Source: Crambe crambe
Taxonomy: Eukaryota; Porifera; Demospongiae; Poecilosclerida; Crambeidae
Reading direction: 5' to 3'
NCBI GenBank assembly: GCA_963924555.1
Contig: OZ004592.1
Location: forward strand, 6,696,001 to 6,760,000
Length of the DNA: 64,000 nucleotides
Position numbers and translations under genes: made by a program. Positions 31,412 to 43,582 of this stretch are shown piece by piece; position 1 is the first letter of the stretch, and each line of letters starts with the position of its first letter. The notes under the pieces are model-generated. The model saw nothing but the letters and a program-made list of their open reading frames with translations, searched no databases and was not told where the DNA came from.

Positions 31412-34326
31412 CTATTGATTGGTAGTGACAGCGTTGGCAGACATGTAGGTCTGTATCAGTTGAACTGCCTGTCTGGTCTCTAGATAGAGTCTCATGTCTT
31501 TTAACCAGTCCCTTGCTATGTTCCTGGGCTCCCCTTTAAGGTGGTTCATATAATACACTGCTCCTTCCAAATCCCCTTTGTTCAACCGAACCTCAGCATA
31601 TCTTAACAAGTCGTATGTATGAAGATCAGAAGGGTTGATGCTGGATTCTTCCGGCAACCACCAATTTATGCTGAAAGCGGACTGTACATACGATAGAGCA
31701 TATGTCCCCAATCCTCCACCACTTTCAGGTACCAGAGCCACCCTCTTACATATTCGCTTCACTTTGCCAAATCTCTCCCTGAGGGTAGCTTCTGACTGGA
31801 TTCCTTCTCCACTGATTGCTTGTGATGGAATGGATGTTAAAATAGCTTGGATGAAGGAATCTCCATGACTTGCTTCACGAAGGGTTCGCACTTCAGTGTC
31901 CAATGCATATTGCCCAGTCACATCATCGGAATCAAAATCGAGTGTGGCTATCAGACCATCACAAGCATTCCTCAAGCTTTGTAGCTCTACCGTCTTTTTA
32001 CCTATGATTGAATAACAGGAAGTTATCACCAGATGCTCTCACCTTCAAAACACTTCTGACTCTGACTCAACACACCTGTGTCAATCACTCTATCTATCAC
32101 ACTCTCCAAACCATCAAGTCTTGATCGAGTCTTTGCCAGTTCAACTTGATAGAAGGATTCCTGTTCAGTGAGCTTCACATCCATCTCTGATAACCACTTA
32201 GAATCCAGCTCTTCCTTCAGGTCAGTCAGAGCCTCGTTCATATGGCGGGTATGGGCCTCATTTTGAAGGCGGAGTTGTTCTCGCATTGTGGCATAATAGT
32301 TGTCAGTAAGTTCATTAATCTGAGTATTGTTCCAGATGAAATAGATAGAAATATAAATGGATGCATGCGACTCACTTCTTTTGTCAATCTTTGCTTATAC
32401 TTTGCCTCATTTTCTCTTTGAGCAGAAGCCACTCTCTTTTCTGTCAAACCTTCCAAGTTCCTTCTCTGCACCTCCAATGCTGAAAAAGAAAAGGGACAGC
32501 CAAATGTAACCAGTAGCAACCGAACCTCTAAAATACAATAGCATACCTATTGTCAGCTTCCGAGCATGCTCACTTTCAGAGGCCTTCAACTTGTGATAAA
32601 GTATTTCCACTTTCTTGTTCAAAGCTGCTAATAAACTGTCTCTCCGTTCAGGATCAATAGTAGCCATGGCAGTTTCAAGATCTCTATAATCACGACCAAC
32701 AGAGTGTAATGAACAAGCTAAAGGGGGACACCTCCTGTAATTAACTTAGCAAGTATGAGCACCTTTTGATTAGGTCCCTACTCTCACGAATGGACTCCCT
32801 GTAGTGATCCGCCACATTAGCATTGATTATGGCCTCCTTCACCTTTAATAGTCCCAGATCAATCTCAGCTTCTTTGACTTTCATCTCACTGGCAATAGTG
32901 GAGCCCTTGGAAAGGTATCCCTTTTCCTCAGCTATCTCCACCAGCTTCATCAGAGACAAGCCACTTCTTTCACACTCAGCACCCATCTTCTTCAGTACTT
33001 CATTAGCCAATGTGGTAGCAGTCTTGGCTTCTGCACAAGAAATATTTTATATTATTGTCTCGTCTACCCTACATACTCACCATCCACTAACTGGTCCTTT
33101 TTCTTGTCCTCAGTGTCAGGTAAGGTGATGACCACATACAGTTTCTCCCACATGCTCAGCAGGTCTTTCTGGGCTTTCTTGACTCCATCACAATCAGAGT
33201 TGAACTTCTTATAGAGTTCATCCAACACTTCTACATACTGAATAAGGCAATATCATTAATATCACACACATTAATGATGTTTATGTTGAATGCACCTTAG
33301 CTGGATCATTCAATCTTCCATCTTCAAGGAATTCTACATGATCACTTTTTTGTGTTTCTCCAGTTTTAGCTTCCTCAGTCTTAGCCTACAAAATAATTTT
33401 TAAAATGGCTTCTACCCTAATAAAATTATTAGAATACCTCACTGACTGACGATTCTTCTTTGCCTGACTTTTTTGGTACTACATCCCCCTCGGCAGCTTT
33501 ACTTGATGGAGATGATGAATCACTTTGTGTCACTGGACTACTAACTGGAACCTGCTTGTTGTCTGATGAAGAAGTGGGTGCCGTAGAGGCCTTTTGGGGC
33601 TCTTGCGGTGACTTTGCTGGTACTTTGGACTCCTTCTCTGTACTCTGAGATTTCATTTGAGCATCTTTTTTTGCACCACCAACATCCTCTTGCTTGGTAG
33701 ACACCTTCAATTTATCTGGCTTCACTTCTACCTCAGGTTTTCTTGTGGCCTCAACAGTTTTTTGCTTCTCTTTTATTGATTTCGCTTCTGGATCTTTATC
33801 TTTTGTCACCCTTTTCGACTTCTCATCAATTTTGCGACTTCCACCTTCCTGCCCGCTGGTTTTGTTATGTTGTGTCATCCTTGGTTGAGCTGGATATCCT
33901 TTACTCTTGCCTTCATTATACTCTCGTACGAGATCCACCTTTTTCTGAAGTGGTTTGGGGTTAAAGTAATCCTTTATGCTCACATACACATCAGCTGCCT
34001 CATCTACCAATGCAGAAAATCCTGGAATGGTTTCATTCACCCTATTCTTGAAGACTGGGTTATAATTGGCATAGGACAGCACTCCAATAGTTACTACTCC
34101 AGAAGCTACAACAACAGTACTGATATTTCTGAAAACTCTACTGTTTTTTGGAGTTGGAGCTGATGACTGCCATCTGATCAGATGGCCTGGGTTGAATTTC
34201 CCCTGAGGTGTGCATTTATTGGAATAATGATTTGGACTGGACACCTAGGGTGGAACTTACAGTTAATCCAACATTCTTTGCCGACAATCCAAGCCTTTGA
34301 CATGCTACGAATCTATGCAACGACAT
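31412..34326 (-). CDS. IMMT: MICOS complex subunit MIC60 (mitofilin)
   Basis: The first exon (34326-34261) encodes a mitochondrial presequence, MSLHRFVACQRLGLSAKNVGLT, joined in phase 0 to GKFNPGHLIRWQSS. A single membrane helix follows (ISTVVVASGVVTIGVLSYA), then a Lys/Ser/Pro-rich linker (about 33900-33460). Long coiled-coil exons run from about 33350 to 32030. The mitofilin signature domain is at the C-terminus: SFIQAILTSIPSQA, TLRERFGKVKRICKRVALVPE, GGLGTYALSYVQS, and GDLEGAVYYMNHLKGEPRNIARDWLKDMRLYLE. The stop is at 31414-31412. MIC60 builds crista junctions in the inner mitochondrial membrane. Its promoter is shared with CFAP43, whose ATG is 152 bp away. Confidence 0.95.
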
Positions 34327-34388
34327 ATTGCAGCTTGAACCAGAGGCCACCAGCTGGATCTAGCCTCTAGCTCACGTACAGACTAGAC

Positions 34389-34394
34389 CACGTG
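34389..34394. promoter_or_regulatory. E-box CACGTG in the MIC60/CFAP43 promoter
   Basis: A palindromic CACGTG between the divergent starts, nearer to MIC60. Motif only; a bHLH (MYC/USF/MITF-type) site is a guess. Confidence 0.35.
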
Positions 34395-34413
34395 AGAGTC
34401 AGCAGACCCTTCC

Positions 34414-34426
34414 GTAGCCTAGCAAC
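34414..34426 (+). promoter_or_regulatory. RFX X-box-like motif upstream of CFAP43
   Basis: GTAGCC-T-AGCAAC fits GTNRCC-N(0-3)-RGYAAC at every position and ends 52 bp before the CFAP43 start codon. RFX factors drive ciliary genes through X-boxes close to the start in animals. Confidence 0.6.
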
Positions 34427-34478
34427 TTGGAATTGGAAACAGAGAAGATGCGCAATTAATAGAGAAAAACAAAGTGTA

Positions 34479-37400
34479 ATGGATCGTTTTGGTGATCTGA
34501 AGCTAAAGTAAGCTGTTAAAAGGTTTGAGTAATACATTGGTATTATGATATCATTGAATGCAGCTGGTCTGTCGGTTATAATGGCTCTGAACTCCATTAT
34601 ATTACTGATGATGTGTTAGTGTATGGCTGTGGCAACACATTATCTTTTATTAAGAATGATGGCAGACTTTTTAAGAGCTTGCAGAGTGAGGGAGATGGAG
34701 TGGGAGTTTTAACTGTCTGCCACAAACTCGGGTTGGTGGCATATGCTGAAGCAGTGCTCGAGCCAAAAATCTTCATTATCAACTTTCCCTCTTGTACAGT
34801 AGAATGCATCATAGAAGGTGTTGCTGTGTACTCCATTCAAATATCTTACACTAATAGTATCAATTTGGCCTTGTAGGTGGAGCAAAACTGGAGTATGCAG
34901 CTTTATCCTTCTCCAAGAATGGAAAATCCCTACTTACTCTCTCCGGTGTGCCTGATTTCAAGATGACTCTATGGTAAAGTATTACGCCCTGTTGCAAGAT
35001 GACAATAACCACATGATATCTATCCTTCAGGGACTGTACTGAGCACAGAGGGCATGAAATCAGCACTGCCAGTGTTGGAAAAGGTGGAATAGAGGTCTCC
35101 TTCAATCCCCTAAATTCTAAACAGTTTCTATTACTGGGCCCTTCAATGATCACACTTTGGAATCTTGAATCCTGTGGCTCTGAAATTCTGCTATCTCCCA
35201 TGTATGTCTCTTATATAAACCTCATGCAACATGTTGATTTGAATGTGTGTGTCTCTATAGTGAGGTGGAACTGCCTGAGAGGAAAATGGAAGTAGGGACA
35301 GTGACAACTCCTAAAGTCCCACCGCCCAGTTTAGCACTCACTAAGGGTGCAACCGAGACACAGCTCAAGACTGTGGGAACCGGATCTGGGGTGGGTCACT
35401 TCATGCCTCCAAACTTGTCTGAGATCTACTATAAGGACTCTTATGAGACATTTATAAGAATGAAGGAGGCAGTGGAGCCAAAATCATTCTGTTGGTCATC
35501 TAAACAGAGTATTTATGTCGGGTGTGTAGGGGGACAGCTGATCGTCGTGGATGTTGATATTGGAAGTACTACCATGCTAGTTAATCCTCTCCCGGCAATA
35601 GAGGTATGTATGTTACTAATGCAGTTCTCTATCTGCGTCCTTTATTCTCACTTGATATTTCTGTGCAGAAAAATGAAAGTATTGAGTCAGTCAAAACTGC
35701 ACATTCAACCTTCAAGGAAAATTCCATCGACTGCATGGCTCTCAGTCGCAGGGGCCTCTTTGTGGCTGGAAAAGTATGTTATTTCAAGAGGAAATAGCTA
35801 CTATGACTCAAATTTCATTAATAGGATGGGTTATTGCAATGTTTCAATGTGAACACATTGGAGCTACTTGATGAAGTGGATGTTTCCAAGCCCATCAGAC
35901 ATCTCTTCTGGTCTCCTTGCTACTCCAAATTGGCCCTCACTACTGAGACATGCACCATTTTAACTACTAACCCCCTCAAACTCTCACTTGACCTTGTCTC
36001 TGATAATTGCCATTCTGAACTGATTGGTCTGGATGTTTTACACCCTGGCTTAGAATACTGTGTGGTGAGTCAAATAATGGACCATTTATAATGAATTCAA
36101 CATGCATTCTATTGAGAGCAGACATGTAGAAGAGAAGGTGATGTGCAAGCATGGAGGATAGCAGATGGCACTCTAGAATCAACTATCAAGTTAGATAATG
36201 AGGTAATCCCTGAGCCAGCACTCTCTGCACAAAATTAACATTATCTTTTTAGTGCACTAGTATTTGCTGCCCTATGACCAGCACAGTGGCAATGGTGGGT
36301 ACTTCATCTGGCCACCTCTACTTTCTCTCCTTTTTGGATCTCAGCTCTCCATATTTGATCCACAGGAAACTAATGCACAGTGGACCTGTAACTGCAGTCA
36401 AGTAAGCAAAACAATTCATCTCGCTCTTTAATCATTGTTTCAGACTAATTATACAATTGTTTCAGACATGATCAAGCTGGGTTTTTTCTGGTCTCCATAT
36501 CCACTGAAGGCCCTGTATTCTTTTATGATAACAGGCCATCATCAGGATTTGCAGTCTTAGGATACATAGGTATGTTACAATGATGATCACATAAGGTATG
36601 TAATACTTACAAAAAGTTATATTATTAGATGCAAGCCTCCTGTACATTTTCCTCTCTTTTTGGTTTCTTTTTTTTTTTTTTTGCGTACAAAATGTGTGTT
36701 TAAAGATAAAATTCACAATTCTGGGTTCCATCGACTTATGCGTATACTTGACATGTGACTGCATCTTTATGGAGGAGGAAGAGGAGGGTTGTCCAGATTC
36801 TGATAGCCTATGAGGGAGGCATGTCGCCCTTGAGGGTAGTCAGGCTCTCGCATGATATTAGCACAGGCTATGACCATATTTGTGTTATCATTGATAAGGG
36901 CCAATGTATTCCCTACGAGGGTGAAGGGCCCGAAAAGAGGATGGAAGGAAGAAGATTGTGTTGTTCGAAGAGAGTTTGATCCAATTGGTATAGGGAGTAC
37001 CGAATCGAGATTACCAGTAACACAGGCATCATTTGTCATCCTATCACCTAGAGGCAAGCTTGCAATACGTCCAGTCCTTCTAAACAGAGCCCTAGATCCA
37101 ATGCTTGCACACGATTGTCCCATCATACGTTCACCTTGATATATTCTCAAGCTGTAATTTGTATTGCGATTTAATCCAGTAAGATGGGCTCGAACAAAGG
37201 TCCTATCATCTGGTCCAGTTTGCCAAAATAGGAAGTCTCCAAATATAGTATTGGTACGAAATTGGGCTCGAGCAGTCTGGGGTACAATCTTTTCCAATGT
37301 TGCACATCCCAGGGGACCGTCAGCTGGGGTCCCATCTCCAATCCTCACCGTCAATCGACCTCGAGGGTCAAGTTCATCAAAAATGTATGAACGAGGAATT

Positions 37401-40400
37401 GTGCCAAGCTGGTTGTCGGAACAAGTAGCTTCAGCTGTCCCATTAACGAAATTAAGAGGTCCACATTTACTAGTGAGGTCTCCAGCACGACACTCCCTTT
37501 GAGTCATAAAATTGCAATTATATTGAGCTGCGGTGTAGCTAGCAGATCCAAAAACCTAATCAAAGAATTGTAAGCAGGGGTGATAAACAGACAATGCAAT
37601 GCAAAAGGAACATACCAAGTCATCCATTATTTATACTTACAATGTCAACATTAGTACAAGAGTTGTTTTCTCCGGAGGATCCAGAGTAGAGACTCCAGGT
37701 ATGTCCCATGCTATTTATATTGGTATTTGGAGGATCAATCCTACGGATATCAGCATGCACCAGAGCATCATCTCGTCCTGTGACCAAGCGGATAATGACG
37801 TCTCCTTGGATGACTCCATTGTTAAAGCCCGCACGTAGAGTTTGCACTTTGGCTCCCAGCTGCTCAATATTAGCACAGATGAAATTACCAGACCCACCAT
37901 CTTCTCTGCTGATGACTAACGGGCGGCCAACTATGGATTGTGAACCAAATAGAGTGATGTTGGGGTCGGTAAATGTCTGCCAAGGCTGATCAGGACGAAG
38001 TGTTCCAAGTCTTGCGGATAAATCACCCAGGCCATTGCCAAATATGCCGCCCACTTCTGAAGTGCTGCACCGAAAGTCTTTGAGAAGACTGGTATGGATT
38101 GGATTCTGGTGGATCCTCCATTGGAATCCATCCGGGAATCGCTCCAGTCCCAACAGGTTAACATGGATTTGTACTGGAGCACCAGGTTTAGGTTGAAAGA
38201 AATTCACATTTCCTTCTACTCCACCCTGACTGAACACTGCTTGAACAGCTTTGTTAATATCAGTGTCTCCAAATCGTCCTTGATAGATTCCATTGACAGC
38301 TGTGTGTTAATGTTTTATAGATAGTTATACTAGCTGGCTATATTAATTATGATAACTAGGAGCCATGTGTAGCTGATCCATTTATGGATTTAATACACTT
38401 CTAGTAGCAATGAAACGTACCTGGCACTCCGCCTTGTGTAAATCCCTGGACCCTGACAATGCACAGCAGCAGTAATACCCCTACTGCTGCGGAACTAGCC
38501 ATCTCTCGATCTCAGCAAATCCGGCCTACCGCGAATCACGTTGCTGTGCTTTTGTTCTTTTGATCTTTGTAATTGTAATTGTTCGTTAAGTGGCGGCGCG
38601 CGCTAGCGCATGCGCAGTGCGAACCAGATGCAACTTCGTGAAATGTGGACATGATCCTCCCTGCTCTGACATCACCAGAACCCGTTGTTATAAATCATTT
38701 TTATGTTACACCTGAGTAGCCTCCCTGACATTTTTTCTTTTTTTCCCTGCACCTGTGATTGTGATTGTGACGTCAGCTCCCCACATAATGGATTTTTATT
38801 TTTCCCCTTCCAGATTTACCTGGCAATATCTTGGATGTATCCCTGCTTTTGGTAGGAGAGAAAGCCTCTCGTACCCAAGCAGCTATTCTCACTGATTCTG
38901 AAAAAGACCCTAGAATTATCTCATATTTCACGTTGGAGACTTCAGTCCTTGACAAAAGTACATACCTGGCACTGGTTTTCCTCTCAGATATTAATATAAT
39001 TATTATCCCTGAATTCCAGCACCACCTGAGTTTTATACTGATCAAAGTAAACAAATTTCACACGAATTCATCAAATTGCGGTCAGTGGAAACGACTGAGC
39101 AGATATCCAGGATAACCCTGGTACCAAATAACCGTGTACTCTCTCTTCTTGATTCCACTGGAGAATTGATACGATTCTGTTTCCCTCTAGCTGACCAAGA
39201 GGCAAGTAGAATTGGACACTGATTTTTTCATAATGAGATTATGTGCACTACAGCAGGAACTTAATTTGGACTCAAGGCATCCAAGTCATGATCTGCATGG
39301 TGGAAAGGTTGTCATATCATTTCATCAAAAGTGGAGTGCTACTGTAGCACAAGATGGGAAACTTTCACTTAGAGTGATTGATAATCCTGTAAGTGTATTC
39401 ATAGCTAAATGAAGACTTGCTTATAAATGAATATTATTTGAACTTTGAGCGTGTGGCCAGTTGGTCTAGGGGCATGATTCTCGCTTAGGGTGCGAGAGGT
39501 CCCGGGTTCGACTCCCGGACTGGCCCATTGTTTTTTCGTTTTATTTTTTGTTTTGTTTTTCCCTTCCCATTCTTTTAGAATGGTGTGCTCTCCTGCCTTC
39601 CCCACCATCATCAAAGTGATGGCTGCCATGATGTCATATTTACCAAAGATAGTAAATCTCTTATTACAATTGGAGACCATGGAACCATTACTTGTTGGAA
39701 AATAGAGTATGTATTCCATATGTAACCTCCAGATTAACACTTATTCTTTAAAAACTTGTAGCTTCTCTGAGTATGGTGATGTAAGGGCTGTAATAGCAGC
39801 AGGATACTATGATAATGCCATGAAATCCATGAGTATATGGATGAGCAAGGAAATCGAATATTTAATGGATATGCCCCCTTTCACAATCAAGGACAGAGAG
39901 GTGGAGAAAACATGGCTCAAGTTGGCCCAAGAAGAGGTGAGTGTATTGTCATTATGGTGCAGCTATTTCATCCAAACCTTGTTTTATAGGCACACAAAGA
40001 AGAAGACAAAAAATACTCCGACATTAAAGCAGCATTACGTGAAGACATTAGTGCTCTCCGGTATAAGATTTTGGAGATGATCAATTCAAATGAAGAGCTT
40101 CCTGAAATTGAGAAATTGGAACGACAGGAGTTCTTATTGGACACAGATGACCACCAGAGAATGCTGACTGAGGAGGAAAGGCTGATTGAGGAAGTGAGGG
40201 AGGAAATTGAGCTATCTAACCTAGCTGCCATGTTCATGAGGGATCGGATCAAGACACAGTGTTGGGACAAAATGGTGGTCAAAGGAAAACTAGTTAAAGT
40301 GAGGGAAGAGATACAAGATAGCTATAATATCACCATTGATGAATAATATATTCAGGCATTTCAGTGTCGTCTGGAGGTGAGCAACTATCCGATGATCAGT

Positions 40401-40596
40401 AGAACAGAAGCCAAATTAAAAGAGTTAGAAAGAATCAAAAACTTTCGCAAGATGGAATTGATCGAGAGAAAGGTGAAGTGGTGTGAAGCTCTCAGGGTGT
40501 AATGCCATTATTGCTTTAAACAGATTCGCCATGAATTAAGTGAAGAACTACTGAAGAGGACTTCTAGCCAATCTGTGGTGACTTCTGCAGTATGTT

Positions 40597-40664
<68 letters not shown>

Positions 40665-43419
40665 CTTGCTAGGGGACTGACTGTACATATTACAATGGGC
40701 CTGCAGACATGCAATTAATCACAACATGTGTGGCCTGATAGGATGATGATGATGATGATTACATTGGAGACAAGTATGCACAGACACAAAAGGAGGAAGA
40801 AGAAGGTGACCCAGATGCTCTCCTGGGCTCTCATCGTTCTCATTACAAGGGAGACAGTGAGCTCCTTGCCAACCAGTTTGAGCTCCATTCTGCTGTGTAT
40901 AAGAGACATCAAATAGTCTTATTAGAGGTATGATAACATTCATCTCTATTGAATGGGGAGAACCTCAGTTGAGATTGTTTTGTAGGACTCCATTTATCGT
41001 ATAAAGGAGCATTTCAACAAAGAGTTTGATGAGGTTGTGCGTTTGAAAGTGAATGAAATAGCACGTATCAAAGAGAAGAATATTCGCATCTCTAAAATCA
41101 TCTCACAACTTAAACTAGACGACTCCTTAGTGCAGCCATCACTTGAAATTGAGGAAGAACCTGAGAAGTTGCTGGTAGTGGAGGACGATGAAGTGAAGGT
41201 GGAGAAATACATCTCTCCTGAAGAGAAGAAGAGACAGGAAGAGTTAGCCAGGATAGAGGAGGAGGCAAGATTAGCAGCAATGGGTGATAATCCCCGTGAG
41301 AGGGCTCTGGACATGATGATGGGAGGCAGACTTGAAGCTAATGTAGAAGAAGATCTGTTTAAGGTATGCCTCAAGTTTAATGGCAACATTTCCATATCAA
41401 CCCCCCTATACTGTTATGCAGGACTTATCAAAACCTGAAGAATTGTGTAAGGACCCAACTGAGATGACAGAGGATGAGATACGGATGGCTAGAGAGTTTG
41501 AGAAGAAGGAGAAAGCCTTCTTAGAAGAAAGAGAGAAGTTGAAGAAAGCTCTGGAGGCAGAGTTGCGGAAGCTGCAGTCTTCAATCACGCAGGGGATGGA
41601 GCAGTTTGACGAGCGACTTCAGAAACTGTTTCAGTTTAAAATAAAGACACAGGCAGTTGTCCATCAGGAAGAGATGATGATATTCCATCTTATCCGCTCA
41701 CTCCTTGTTGAAAAAGAAATAACAATGAGGGAAAAAGAGCTCAATCTTATTCTCAACAAGAAGAAGATTGTTAAGGTCAGCTTATAGTGCTAGAGATCTT
41801 CTACAGAAGAATACAATGAAGCTTGACTGTGAACACTGAATCTTCTACAGGTGCAACTGGGGACTGTTATTTCCAATGCAAAGATGAGGTTGGAAGAAGT
41901 TCGAGAACTGTATGAATCACTGGCTGCTGAAGATAAGGAAATGGACAAGTCCTTCAAGAAAGATTTTGCTGATTGCGAACCCAATGTGGATGCTCTTTAC
42001 AAGCTCTTCCGCAAGAGACCTCGAGGTATAAGACACAAGGCTGTCGAGTCAATTGAGAGTGGATTGGTGGGTGATCCCAAATCTCAGAATCCCTTTGCCC
42101 AGAGGCCAACCTCTGCTGGTGGAATTAAGAAGGATGGAGAAAACCCAATGTCAGAGTTGGATCAACCAGTACACATGCCAGAGGGTCTCGACTTACCAGC
42201 ATGGGAGAGGTTCATCGCTCATAGACACAGGAAAGTTGAGGCTGAGAGCAAGGTACGTAAGTGCAATATTAATATCACTTTTTATAAGCATCATTTTAGG
42301 TGAAAACAGTGGCTTTGGAATTGGCTGATATAAATGCATTTCTTCAAAAGAGAAATAATGAAGACGAGAGATTGCAGCGGGAAATTCAAAACGCATTCAA
42401 GGAACTCAGCAAGTAAGTCCTTCTTCTGCTGCTAAGTACTAACTGGTACTACTAAATATGATTACAGGCTGCAGGAGGACAGGTTGGTGTTTGATTTGAA
42501 TCTAGAGATACAGTTTCTCTTGAAGCAGGGACAAGTGGAAGAGGATAGTGGTGATTTCATTCCCGATTACTCTAAGAGTGTTCTGGTCCATCGTAGCCAC
42601 ATTGAGGACCTTAATGGTCAAATCATGGTAAAAATCATTAATTAGAGGCACATTGGGAATAATCTGACTCTATCCCAGACTTTAGGAGAGACTAAGTTGA
42701 ACAGCATTCTTGAGTGCAAAGATTACAAACGAGGGATCCACATGTTGGAATGGTTAGGTGGTAATACTTGGAAGTGTGATGATGGGTCAGGGAACATACT
42801 TTTTTCGTAGGGAAAAGCAGAAGATGGAGATGGACATTGAGGACCTGTTGGATAAGGGAAGAAGTATCCAAATGATGAGAGTCACCAAGGATCTATTGCA
42901 GAGGCTCCATGAAAGTGACTTGTTTCATAAAGACACAAAGGAAAAGGACACTCTGGACAAGACCATGGAGTTTAATACATCGGTTTGTATGAGCAATCCA
43001 CTTAATTAATAATAAAGGAAAGTTTCTGTATTGATTAACAGATGTATTGCAAACAACTTAATGACAAGTCCAAAATACTGAAGGACCTTTCAAGACAGGT
43101 GAAGATAAAAAATGCTGAGAACAAGGAACTGGACCACCAATTGAGGGAGTTACAAGTGTCAGTAGCCGAGCGTGCCCAGATTGAAGCTCTGGCAGGTCAG
43201 GATTGTATATCCACTAATCTCGTGTTTGATATTCGTTACATTGTGTGGATAGGTGTGCCTCCTTCAGTAACAAACCGTGAGCAGTTGATGCAGGAGATAG
43301 TGACTCGCAGGAAGCTGGTAGATACTATTAAGGCTCAGGATGAAGAGTATTCCATCCTCAAAGCAGAAATGGAGAGGCTACGGATGAAAACATTTCCAGC
43401 TTTGGTCCAGGTAGACTGA
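34479..43419 (+). CDS. CFAP43: Cilia- and flagella-associated protein 43 (WD repeats plus coiled coil)
   Basis: The first exon is 34479-34507 (MDRFGDLKL), spliced to NWSVGYNGSELHYITDDVL. WD exons up to about 36568 include YAALSFSKNGKSLLTLSGVPD, VSFNPLNSKQFLLLG, SIYVGCVGGQLIVVD and ELLDEVDVSKPIRHLFWSP, matching CFAP43 (WDR96). After a large intron the WD part resumes at 38816 in correct phase (VLGYI to DLPGNILDV). From about 39770 the protein is long coiled coil up to ALVQVD, stop 43417-43419. CFAP43 with CFAP44 forms the tether of axonemal inner dynein I1 and is needed for sperm and ciliary motility. The 36569-38815 intron contains a complete antisense SOD-like gene. The intron after 39388 contains a tRNA-Pro gene. 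The intron 39202-39253 is GC-AG. Exon limits in the coiled coil are approximate. Confidence 0.9.
36767..38502 (-). CDS. Secreted protein with Cu/Zn-SOD-like repeats, nested in a CFAP43 intron
   Basis: Three exons (38502-38421, 38299-37641, 37555-36767) sum to 1,530 nt, 509 residues, in phase. The N-terminus is a signal peptide (SSAAVGVLLLLCIVRVQG). Two tandem parts resemble the sod_Cu fold: VEGNVNFFQPKPGAPVQIHV, GLERFPDGFQWRIHQNPI, then GDLSARLG and SIVGRPLVISREDGGSGNFI; the second half has GRLTVRIGDG, NYSLRIYQGE and LGDRMTNDACVTGNL. A usual SOD has HVH, a bridging His and VVH; here only single His residues remain and VVH reads VIS, so copper chemistry is unlikely. Probably an extracellular structural or binding protein of the SOD-repeat type. 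Its own promoter carries an NRF1-like site about 100 bp upstream of the ATG. Confidence 0.8.
38605..38616. promoter_or_regulatory. NRF1-like palindrome upstream of the nested SOD-like gene
   Basis: AGCGCATGCGCA matches the NRF1 core at 11 of 12 positions, 102 bp upstream of the minus-strand ATG at 38502 and inside the CFAP43 intron. GGCGGCGCGCGC lies next to it. Confidence 0.5.
39455..39526 (+). tRNA. tRNA-Pro (AGG anticodon)
   Basis: A 72-nt cloverleaf: acceptor stem GGCCAGT with ACTGGCC and discriminator C; A box TGGTCTAGGGG; anticodon stem-loop with TTAGGGT giving anticodon AGG; B box GGTTCGACTCC. No intron. A T-run about 5 nt downstream can serve as the Pol III terminator. It sits in a CFAP43 intron on the same strand. 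Confidence 0.95.
40600..40662. repeat. (AG)n microsatellite
   Basis: A pure AG dinucleotide run of about 31 units in a CFAP43 intron. Confidence 0.95.
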
Positions 43420-43582
43420 AGGAATTATTCCACTTAGTCATTACAATATAATTATAATGCTCTAACTTTTAAAAACAAAATAATAGAGGATAAAAATGAC
43501 AAAGGAATTCTATTTACTTTATGAAAACTGATTGTTGCAGTCTGATCTGAGTAGCAACTGCACATGTAACTATGGTAAATGT

